64,000 bases of DNA from Candidatus Hydrogenedentota bacterium (lineage in GTDB: Bacteria; Hydrogenedentota; Hydrogenedentia; Hydrogenedentales; SLHB01). The notes beneath the pieces were generated by a model, which was not told where the DNA came from, did no database searches, and saw nothing but the letters and a program-made list of their open reading frames with translations. Made by a program: the position numbers and the translations under genes. The DNA lies in contig JABWCD010000014.1 of NCBI GenBank assembly GCA_013359265.1, positions 57,653 through 121,652 of the forward strand. Reading direction: 5' to 3'. Within the stretch, counting starts at the first letter, position 1. Each line of letters starts with the position of its first letter. Positions 54,645 through 61,947 of the stretch are shown here, in pieces.

Positions 54645-56321
54645 ATGCGGCGCGTGATCCGTTGCACGTGGTTGATTGCCGCAGTGTGCGTGCTGGCCGC
54701 GGCCGTTGTCGCGGCAGACGATGCGGCACAGGCGTCGCCCGAAGCGCAACCACCCGCGGAAGCTCAGACCGGGGCCGCTGAAAAAACGGCCGAAACGCCG
54801 CCGGCGGAGCCTTCGGCCGATGTGAAGGCCGAGGAAGCCGCGCCGGAAGACGCCGAAAAACCGAAGAAATGGATTAGCGGCGAATTCAGCGCGGACGCCG
54901 ATGCGATCTGGTCCAAGCACAATGAAGAAGTCGATCTGGACCAGACACTCAAGTTGAACCTGGAAATCCCGGGCTACGAGAACTTCCACGTGCGCAGCAT
55001 GTTCTGGCTGCGGGAGGACATCGATTCCGACAGCGAACGCAACAACCCGCTACGCGATATCGATGACAATGAAGGGTCGGACGTCACCGGCGACGTCGTG
55101 TACCTTCACCTCGATATTGACGACGTCTGGGGAGATTCGCTACTGCGAATCGGACGCCAACGGATACAGGAAGGGCCCTCGTTCGCGCGCATTGACGGCT
55201 TGTACTTCAAAAAGAATATGGGCGCGTGGGACTGGTACGCATTCGGCGGCTGGCAGGCGTCGCTGTACGATCAGTCGTTCGACGACCCCGCGGTTGGCGG
55301 CGGTATCGCCTGGCAGGCGGGCGCGAACACACGCATCGCGCTGGACGCCTACTATCTCGAAGAGGACCGAATTCACTACGAACACTACTACCGCCCGCGC
55401 TTGAGCGACCTGCTGTACAACGACTACCCGCGCGGGACTGACAATGACATCGCCGACTCCGTTGTTTCGCTTACACTTTGGCAGGCGATTACGCAGAATC
55501 TTCGATTGATGGCGCGCCTCGATCTGCACGACGGCTCCCATTCCGAATTGACGCTCCAAGCGACCGGATACGCCCCCTCATGGCTGCTCAGCTACGAGCT
55601 GCGCTACCGCGGGCTCTACGGCGATCTCGATGACCGCGCCAGCAGCCTTACGAGCTTCTACCGCATCCTCGGGCCGGAGCAGTCCTACGACGATTTCCTG
55701 CTCGTTCTGCATCGCCCCCTCACCAAGAAGATTACATTGTCGCTCGAGGGCGAGATTCGCGAGGTGGACAACGATTATCCGCGCTGGGGTTGGAGCTACT
55801 GGGACCAGGCGTTCGAGTATCCCGATAAGACGAACCAGGATTTCGTCCGCTACGCAGCCACATTATCGGCGGACGATCTCGTCTGGGGTCTCGACGGCAA
55901 CATCGTGTTCGAGTACTGGGACATCGACGAATTCGAGGACAGTTGGAACGTCGGCGGCGAAGTGAGCAAGTCGTGGGACGAATTCACGCTGACCTTCGGC
56001 GTCGATTACCGCCACTACGAAACCCTCGACACCGACTATAACATCTGGCCCTATGCGCGGAACCAGTTCCGGCGCGCGCTCGCTTCGCTGGGCGGCAACA
56101 ACAGCCCCCTCAATACGTTCTATTATGATTCCAACTTCACTGTGCGGCTGCGCGACGTGAAGCCCGTCGAGTATAGCGACGATATCTTCGCCGTATCGTT
56201 GGAAGGAAAGTGGGCGTTCGCAGCAAACCAGTCGTTGTCGCTCGGGGTGACCTTCGAGGATGACGACACAGACGACTCGCCATATTGGCGGATTCGGTCT
56301 GGCTACACGATTCGGTTCTAG
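54645..56321 (+). CDS. Outer-membrane beta-barrel protein of the cytochrome cluster (porin-like)
   Basis: 558 residues. A signal peptide ends near VVAAD, followed by an Ala/Glu/Pro-rich periplasmic linker (about 25-75). From about residue 80 to the end the sequence alternates polar and hydrophobic or aromatic residues in about 18-22 predicted strands and finishes in IRSGYTIRF, with the C-terminal Phe typical of outer-membrane barrels. It belongs to no family I recognise with certainty. By position it may be the porin through which the lipoprotein cytochromes connect, comparable to MtrB/PioB or Geobacter OmbB proteins. Confidence 0.82.
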   Translation: MRRVIRCTWLIAAVCVLAAAVVAADDAAQASPEAQPPAEAQTGAAEKTAETPPAEPSADVKAEEAAPEDAEKPKKWISGEFSADADAIWSKHNEEVDLDQTLKLNLEIPGYENFHVRSMFWLREDIDSDSERNNPLRDIDDNEGSDVTGDVVYLHLDIDDVWGDSLLRIGRQRIQEGPSFARIDGLYFKKNMGAWDWYAFGGWQASLYDQSFDDPAVGGGIAWQAGANTRIALDAYYLEEDRIHYEHYYRPRLSDLLYNDYPRGTDNDIADSVVSLTLWQAITQNLRLMARLDLHDGSHSELTLQATGYAPSWLLSYELRYRGLYGDLDDRASSLTSFYRILGPEQSYDDFLLVLHRPLTKKITLSLEGEIREVDNDYPRWGWSYWDQAFEYPDKTNQDFVRYAATLSADDLVWGLDGNIVFEYWDIDEFEDSWNVGGEVSKSWDEFTLTFGVDYRHYETLDTDYNIWPYARNQFRRALASLGGNNSPLNTFYYDSNFTVRLRDVKPVEYSDDIFAVSLEGKWAFAANQSLSLGVTFEDDDTDDSPYWRIRSGYTIRF

Positions 56322-56343
56322 GGCAGAGGTGGAGAGTGAAGAC

Positions 56344-57378
56344 ATGACCCAGCGTCAGCGGATACTTTGGCTGGTGTTTGCGGTGGCCGCAAGCGTCGTT
56401 ATCGGCGCATGCGTGTCGTCGACTATGCCCAAGGCCGCCAAAAAAGACCGCGGGGTCCGCGTCAACCACAAGATTCACGCCGAGCAGAGTCTCGATTGTT
56501 CGACCTGCCACGAGCCCGCCGAAGGCGGCAGGATGTCGATTGCCGATCACGAAACCTGTGTCGTCTGCCACGAGTTTAACATGGACCAACCGACCCCCGA
56601 AGTGTGCAACAAATGCCACACCCGCGGCGACGACTATACCGTCGATGAACTCGTGTCGCGAATCAAGCCAGAGCTGAAATGGGGCCACGAGCCGCACGCC
56701 GCGAAAGAGGTCGCGTGTGACCAATGCCACGGCGCGGACCCGGACGTCGATGGATTGCCCGGCGGTTCGCTCAAGCCGATGTGCATGGACTGTCATGGCA
56801 AGACCGACCCGAAATTGAACGAATGCTCCGTGTGTCACAACGAAATGAGCGCGCAGGTCGTGCCGCAGTATCGCGGAAAGTCGCGCATCCAGCACGATGT
56901 GCCCGAGATATGGGCCCACACGCACGGCAGCGAGTCGCGCGTCGATCCGAAATTCTGCGCGATGTGCCACACCGAACAGAATTTCTGTGACACGTGCCAC
57001 ACAACGCAAGCGCCGGACGATCACACCGCAACGTGGCGGCGAAAGGCCCACGGTATCGAGGCCTCGTACGATCGCAACAAGTGCAGCGTCTGCCACGAAG
57101 AGGATTCGTGCCTGAAGTGCCACCGCAACACGGAGCCGGAATCGCACAAAGCGGCGTGGGGCGCACCAACGAACAACCACTGCACGTCGTGCCACTATCC
57201 GCCGACGAAGGACAATTGCACGGTATGCCATGAATCCGTGCAGCACATCACCGCGCCGCCTTCGCCGCACCGCGCGCTGATCTATCCGCCGAATTGCCGG
57301 CGATGCCACCCGGGCTCGACGCCGGGGCGCGCGCCGCACGCGGTGAACACAACGGTGAGCTGCAAATTCTGCCATTGA
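56344..57378 (+). CDS. Fourteen-haem c-type cytochrome lipoprotein
   Basis: ATG at 56344 after GGAGAGTGAAG gives 344 residues. The lipoprotein signal ends VIGAC (Cys23). Fourteen CXXCH motifs are spread over the protein: CSTCH, CVVCH, CNKCH, CDQCH, CMDCH, CSVCH, CAMCH, CDTCH, CSVCH, CLKCH, CTSCH, CTVCH, CRRCH and CKFCH, about one haem per 24 residues. The last motif CKFCH forms the extreme C-terminus. High density and lipid anchor fit a wire-like electron carrier at the outer membrane, like the periplasmic MtrA/OmaB role. It lies 22 bases after the beta-barrel gene. Confidence 0.93.
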   Translation: MTQRQRILWLVFAVAASVVIGACVSSTMPKAAKKDRGVRVNHKIHAEQSLDCSTCHEPAEGGRMSIADHETCVVCHEFNMDQPTPEVCNKCHTRGDDYTVDELVSRIKPELKWGHEPHAAKEVACDQCHGADPDVDGLPGGSLKPMCMDCHGKTDPKLNECSVCHNEMSAQVVPQYRGKSRIQHDVPEIWAHTHGSESRVDPKFCAMCHTEQNFCDTCHTTQAPDDHTATWRRKAHGIEASYDRNKCSVCHEEDSCLKCHRNTEPESHKAAWGAPTNNHCTSCHYPPTKDNCTVCHESVQHITAPPSPHRALIYPPNCRRCHPGSTPGRAPHAVNTTVSCKFCH

Positions 57379-57383
57379 GAATA

Positions 57384-57399
57384 TGGCATATGTCTTGCT
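57384..57399 (+). promoter_or_regulatory. Sigma54-like promoter of the tetrahaem cytochrome gene
   Basis: The plus strand reads TGGCATATGTCTTGCT: TGGCA and TTGCT match, 10/12 overall, with the GG and GC spaced 10 bases. It lies in the 87-base gap after the 14-haem gene, 68 bases before the ATG at 57466. Confidence 0.7.
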
Positions 57400-57465
57400 C
57401 GTCTATTTGGAAGCAGCAGTCAAGACGCTTCCCCGTGCGAAGCGTCCAGCATAAGGAGGGTAAAG

Positions 57466-58068
57466 ATGCGAGTTAGACTCACCCATTGGGCAGCCATAGC
57501 AGTAGCCGTCGCGGCCGTGTGCGCATTCTCGGCGCCCGCATTCGCGCAGGATGCCACGTACATCGGCGCGGACGCGTGCAAGGTTTGCCACAACAAGAAG
57601 GACACCGGCGAGCAGTACAACAAGTGGAAGGCTGAAGCGCACGCGAAGGCATTCGAGAACCTGAAGACCGACAAGGCAAAAGAAGTGGCGACAAAAGCGG
57701 GTATCACGAAGCCGCCATCGGAAGCCCCGGAATGCCTCAAGTGCCACGCGACGGCGTTTGACGCGGCAAGCGCTAAGACGCCGGAAAAGATTAACCCCGC
57801 GCTGGGTGTGCAATGCGAGGCGTGTCACGGCCCGGCGTCGCTGCACCAGAAAGAAGGCATGAAAGCGTTAAAGAAGGACCCGACCGCGAAGACCGCGGAA
57901 ACGCAGACCAAGCCGGACGTCAAGACGTGCGAGAAGTGCCACAACAAGGACAATCCCACCTACAACCCGGAACGCTATACCTTAAAGGACGGGACAAAGG
58001 CGGACTTTGACTTCGAGCAGGCCTGGGCAAAGATCGCGCACCCGAATCCGGCAAAAGAGAAGAAGTAA
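57466..58068 (+). CDS. Periplasmic tetrahaem cytochrome (c554-like)
   Basis: 200 residues, ATG after an exact AAGGAGG. The signal peptide ends AFA-QDA (cut after residue 27). Haem motifs: CKVCH, CLKCH, CEACH and CEKCH, with PECLKCHATAF and VQCEACHGPASLHQ as in cytochrome c554/c' family proteins (YIGADACKVCH at the N-terminus is also typical). Soluble and lysine-rich, it should ferry electrons across the periplasm between the inner-membrane and outer-membrane cytochromes. Confidence 0.93.
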   Translation: MRVRLTHWAAIAVAVAAVCAFSAPAFAQDATYIGADACKVCHNKKDTGEQYNKWKAEAHAKAFENLKTDKAKEVATKAGITKPPSEAPECLKCHATAFDAASAKTPEKINPALGVQCEACHGPASLHQKEGMKALKKDPTAKTAETQTKPDVKTCEKCHNKDNPTYNPERYTLKDGTKADFDFEQAWAKIAHPNPAKEKK

Positions 58069-58084
58069 CGCACATCGCAATTGA

Positions 58085-58124
58085 ACACTGGCCACCGCGT
58101 CTGTATTCGCGCGGTGGCCAGTGT
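58085..58124 (+). terminator. Terminator after the tetrahaem cytochrome gene
   Basis: A perfect 15-base stem (ACACTGGCCACCGCG with CGCGGTGGCCAGTGT) and a 10-base loop are followed on the plus strand by GTTTGT. It lies 17 bases after the stop codon and before the convergent small ORF and hemN, so it may work in both directions. Confidence 0.8.
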
Positions 58125-58144
58125 GTTTGTCCGCGTGCGCCCGG

Positions 58145-58288
58145 TTACAGAAATCCCAGGAAGTATGTGCCCAGATCGAGCCCAAGGAAAAGTAGCTGAA
58201 GTGCTACGCCAACAATCGACGTGACCCCGCCGAAAACCGGTTGCAGGAGTTGAAGCAAGAAAAACAGTGTCGCCAGATCAATACTCAT
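58145..58288 (-). CDS. Small hydrophobic protein downstream of hemN
   Basis: A 47-residue frame, ATG at 58288 preceded by GGGGAG about 8 bases upstream, reads MSIDLATLFFLLQLLQPVF then a second hydrophobic run GVTSIVGVALQLLFLGL. It contains two possible membrane helices and almost no charge. It lies 72 bases after the hemN stop on the same strand. The product is not recognised. The ribosome site and composition support a real gene. Confidence 0.5.
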   Translation of the reverse strand: MSIDLATLFFLLQLLQPVFGGVTSIVGVALQLLFLGLDLGTYFLGFL

Positions 58289-58360
58289 TCGTTAGTCTCC
58301 CCATGATTTGCGAAATTCTCCACGCCCCCAATTCCGCGCCAACCGTGTCCGACGCGCGGA

Positions 58361-59764
58361 CTAAACCGTCCGCGAAAACGCGTGCTGCATTCCTCTTCTC
58401 AAGTATGCGTCGAAAACCATCGCGACATTGCGTACAAACACCTGCCCCAGCGACACGACGCTCACGCCAGTATCGTCCACCGTTACGAAGCCGTCGTCGC
58501 ATAGCGGGGCCAAATCGCGGCGCTCAGCCGCGAAATACGATGCGAAGTCCACACCCCACCGGTCTTTCAGCTCCGCGAAATCCAGGTGGAAGTTACACGT
58601 GATTTCGCGAATGACCCACGCCCGAATCTGGTCGTCGCGCGTCAGGTGGCATCCACGGGCGGTTGCGAACCGGCCCCCGTCCAAGGCCTGGAAATAACGT
58701 GAGAGCTTCTTTTCGTTTTGCGCCAGCGCCCCGCCGATATCGCCGATTGCCGACGTGCCAAACCCGATCATGTCGGGCGCCTGCTTCACCGTGTAACCCA
58801 TGAAGTTTCGGCTCAGCCGGCGCTCGCTCACCGCCACGCTCAGTTCGTCGTCAGGCAGTGCGAAGTGGTCCATACCGATGGCCCGATAACCTGCCTGTAC
58901 GAATTTCCACCGCGCGGCCGCCAGCAGTTCATATTTCGCCGCGCCGCGCGGCAAGTCGTCTGCGTTGATTTTTCGCTGGTTGTGCTGGGAGTCCGGCAGG
59001 TGCGCGTAGCTGTACACCGCCAGCCGGTCCGGGCGCAACGCGATCACCGAATCGAGTGTCTGCGACCACGAATCCAGGGTTTGCTTTGGGAGGCCGTACA
59101 CGAGGTCGATATTGACACTCTGCATGTTCGCATCGCGGCACAACTCCACCAACTGCGTCGTCTGCTCGCCAGTCTGATTGCGGTCGATCGCCGCCTGGAC
59201 CTCCGCGTCCAGGTCCTGAACGCCCATGCTGACGCGGTTAAAGCCCAGCGTGCGCAGCGTGTCGATCTGCTCGGCGGTGGTCACCCTCGGGTCCGCCTCG
59301 ATGGCAATCTCCGCTCCGGGCTCGATAATGAACCGCTTCGTTATCGACTCGAAAAGCGTATGCATTTGCGCAATGGTCAGGAAGGTTGGCGTGCCGCCAC
59401 CCCAATGGAGCTGGTTTACGGAGCGCCGATTTCCGAGGGCGCTTGCGGCCATTTCCAGTTCCTGATCAAGGTACTGGAGGTACTTATCGACGACCGTCAT
59501 TGACTTCGATATAATGACGTTGCACCCGCAGAACGCACATCTATGACTACAAAATGGGATGTGGACGTACAAAGAAAGCGAGGCGTCCGACCGCGATGCC
59601 GCCCCCAGCGCCGTGCGGTAATCCGCATCGCCAAACGAATCCGACCATGCGGGTGCGGTGGGATAACTCGTGTAGCGCGGGCCGGGCTTGTCGTAGCGGA
59701 TCAGAAGTTCCGCGCTTACCCGATCGCTCGGCGCTTCTATTTGCTCTATCTGGACCGTACTCAC
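58361..59764 (-). CDS. hemN: Oxygen-independent coproporphyrinogen III oxidase
   Basis: 467 residues, GTG at 59764. The radical-SAM cluster motif is CSHRCAFC (Cys72, Cys76, Cys79) followed by GC, in the HemN context YVHIPFC; HWGGGTPTFL, IEADPR and YSYAHLPDSQ are further HemN motifs, and RDLAPLCDDGFV with the C-terminal part fits HemN rather than the shorter HemW. It decarboxylates coproporphyrinogen III to protoporphyrinogen IX without oxygen, supplying haem for the cytochromes alongside. A sigma54-like promoter lies upstream. Confidence 0.96.
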   Translation of the reverse strand: MSTVQIEQIEAPSDRVSAELLIRYDKPGPRYTSYPTAPAWSDSFGDADYRTALGAASRSDASLSLYVHIPFCSHRCAFCGCNVIISKSMTVVDKYLQYLDQELEMAASALGNRRSVNQLHWGGGTPTFLTIAQMHTLFESITKRFIIEPGAEIAIEADPRVTTAEQIDTLRTLGFNRVSMGVQDLDAEVQAAIDRNQTGEQTTQLVELCRDANMQSVNIDLVYGLPKQTLDSWSQTLDSVIALRPDRLAVYSYAHLPDSQHNQRKINADDLPRGAAKYELLAAARWKFVQAGYRAIGMDHFALPDDELSVAVSERRLSRNFMGYTVKQAPDMIGFGTSAIGDIGGALAQNEKKLSRYFQALDGGRFATARGCHLTRDDQIRAWVIREITCNFHLDFAELKDRWGVDFASYFAAERRDLAPLCDDGFVTVDDTGVSVVSLGQVFVRNVAMVFDAYLRRGMQHAFSRTV

Positions 59765-59809
59765 TGTAGTGCTCTTGATTACCGATCCTGCCCGCTTTCG
59801 TGCCTACGG

Positions 59810-59825
59810 CGCAAGCCCCGTGCCC
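59810..59825 (-). promoter_or_regulatory. Sigma54-like promoter of hemN
   Basis: The minus strand reads GGGCACGGGGCTTGCG: GGCACG and TTGC match, 10/12 overall, with the GG and GC spaced 10 bases. The -12 GC lies 47 bases before the hemN start, in the 257-base divergent gap to the histidine kinase gene. The gap has no other clear gene. Confidence 0.6.
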
Positions 59826-60021
59826 ACACGTCAACATGCTGGTCAGCCTATTGTACACCAAACGCATTGATTCTGGATTTGCTACATCCGGAAGCGTAGA
59901 ATTACACTATTGCTCAGAGCACAACCGTTCAATTCGCTGGGATCTGGGCTGGAAAGCAAGGGGGAGATGCCAAACGCGGCGGGACCCGGGCAGCGCTGTG
60001 TACGCTGCCGCGAGAGTTCAC

Positions 60022-61947
60022 ATGTTTGATAGCAGTTCTGCGGAGTACACGAGCGACTTCTGGCAGCACAAGGATTGGGTCGTAGGCCTGGTCGAGTCCG
60101 CCGTGGACGGCATTATCGTCATCGACGAACGCGGCGCCATCGGCTACGCGAACGCGGCGGCGCTCCGGCTGTTCGGCTACGAGATGGACGAGGTCATTGG
60201 GCGCAATGTGAGCCTCCTAATGCCCGAGCCCTACCGAAGCGCGCATAGCGACTACATCGCCAGTTACCGCCAGTCCGGCGTTAAGAAGATCATCGGGATA
60301 GGCCGCGAGGTAGCCGGACGCAGGAAGGACGGCGCCGTATTTCCCATGCACCTCTCGATCAGCGAGGTGACTGTGGATGGGCGGCGCCTCTTCACCGGAA
60401 TTACGCGCGACATATCGCGAGAGAAAAAAGCGGAAGAGTCGTTGCGCGCGCTGACGTTCCGCTACGAAGCGATTCTCGCCGCCGCGCCCGATCTGATCGT
60501 CGAAGTCGATCGCAATCGCAAGCACGTATGGATGAACCAGGCGGCGCTGAATTTTTACGGCGACGACGCCATCGGCCGCGAGCCGGCCGACTACTTCTAC
60601 GGGCCGCAAGACACCTACGAGACCGTCAGCCCGCTCCTCGAAGGATTGGACGAGACCGTCTACGTCGAGAGTCTGCAGCGCCGAAGGGACGGCGAACCGC
60701 GGCTCTTGGCGTGGTGGTGCCGTTGTCTGCGCGATTCGGAAGGCAAGGTCATCGGCGCGCTGTCTACCGCGCGCGACATCACGAACCGGAAGCGCAACGA
60801 GCAGGAGCAGAAACGCCTGCTCGGCGAACTGACCGAGCGCAACAAGAAGATTACGTGCCTGTACAGCGTCGGTCGTGCGATCGCCGCCGCCAAATCGGAC
60901 CAGGACCTGTTTGAAGCGTTGGTCCAATTGATTCGCCCGGCGTGTTACAAACCCGAAACAGCGCGCGCCCGCGTCACCTACGACGGCCAGCAGTACGCCG
61001 AGCCGGGCGTGCAGGAAACGCCGTGGGGGTTTGCGTCGGATATACGGGTCGGCGGACGCAAGCGCGGATCGATCGAGGTGTTCTACCTCGAGGCGCGCGA
61101 CCAGGACGAGGCGCGCCATTTCCTTCGCGAGGACCGTGACCTGATCGAAGCCATCGCGCAAACAATCGGCGAGACCGAAGAGCGGCGGTACGCCGAGGCC
61201 CAGGTCATTCAGGCGTCGAAGCTCGCGTCCGTCGGCGAACTTGCCGGAGGCGTCGCGCACGAGATCAACAATCCCATCAACGGCATCATGAACTGCGCGG
61301 ACATCCTCATGAGCAGCGTGCGCGAGGGGACCCGCGAGCGGCAGTACGTCGAACTCATTCGTTCGGAGGCCGATCGCGTTGCAATCATTGTGCGCAATTT
61401 GCTGACGTTCAGCCGCCAGGAACGCGAAGAACACAGCCAGGCGCGCCTCACAGACATCGTGAACGTGGTTCTGTCGCTCTCGGGAAAGAGCATTGCGAAA
61501 GCGCACATCGATCTGACCGTCGACGTGCCGGAGGACCTGCCCAAGGTGCGCTGCCGCAGCGAACGCATCCAGCAGGTCCTGATGAACCTCATCATCAACG
61601 CATTGCACGCGCTCGAAGAGCGATACCCCGGCGCGGACCCGAACAAGAAATTGTTCATTCGCGGCGCGGTGGTCAGTCTGTTCGGCAGGCGGCACATGCG
61701 GCTCACCGTTGAAGATTACGGCACCGGTATCGATCCGACCCATATAGACCGGTTGTTCGACCCGTTCTTTACAACCAAGGGGCGCGACAAAGGCACCGGC
61801 CTCGGGTTGTCCGTTTCCGACGGTATCGTGAAAGAGCACGGCGGCACGCTGAGTGTCGAAAGCGAATTCGGAAATTTCACCCGCTTTCACGTGGACCTGC
61901 CGCTGGATACCGCGCCCAACGGCGGCGATCGCAAGGAGAATAAGTGA
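60022..61947 (+). CDS. PAS-domain sensor histidine kinase
   Basis: ATG at 60022 gives 641 residues; the frame is open further upstream to 59800, but that part is unlike a sensor protein. Order: PAS 1 (about 15-140, FGYEMDEVIGRNVSLLMPE), PAS 2 (about 145-265), a GAF-like region (about 285-395), then HisKA with the H-box GGVAHEINNPINGI and the HATPase domain (N-box LMNLIINALHAL, DYGTGID, DPFFTTKGRDKGTGLGLSV). It lacks transmembrane helices, so it senses a cytoplasmic signal, perhaps redox via PAS cofactors. It overlaps the regulator gene by four bases. Confidence 0.9.
   Translation: MFDSSSAEYTSDFWQHKDWVVGLVESAVDGIIVIDERGAIGYANAAALRLFGYEMDEVIGRNVSLLMPEPYRSAHSDYIASYRQSGVKKIIGIGREVAGRRKDGAVFPMHLSISEVTVDGRRLFTGITRDISREKKAEESLRALTFRYEAILAAAPDLIVEVDRNRKHVWMNQAALNFYGDDAIGREPADYFYGPQDTYETVSPLLEGLDETVYVESLQRRRDGEPRLLAWWCRCLRDSEGKVIGALSTARDITNRKRNEQEQKRLLGELTERNKKITCLYSVGRAIAAAKSDQDLFEALVQLIRPACYKPETARARVTYDGQQYAEPGVQETPWGFASDIRVGGRKRGSIEVFYLEARDQDEARHFLREDRDLIEAIAQTIGETEERRYAEAQVIQASKLASVGELAGGVAHEINNPINGIMNCADILMSSVREGTRERQYVELIRSEADRVAIIVRNLLTFSRQEREEHSQARLTDIVNVVLSLSGKSIAKAHIDLTVDVPEDLPKVRCRSERIQQVLMNLIINALHALEERYPGADPNKKLFIRGAVVSLFGRRHMRLTVEDYGTGIDPTHIDRLFDPFFTTKGRDKGTGLGLSVSDGIVKEHGGTLSVESEFGNFTRFHVDLPLDTAPNGGDRKENK

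Noticed and set aside
60217..61890. 557-codon minus-strand frame opposite the histidine kinase
   Set aside because: Antisense shadow; the plus strand carries all histidine kinase boxes.
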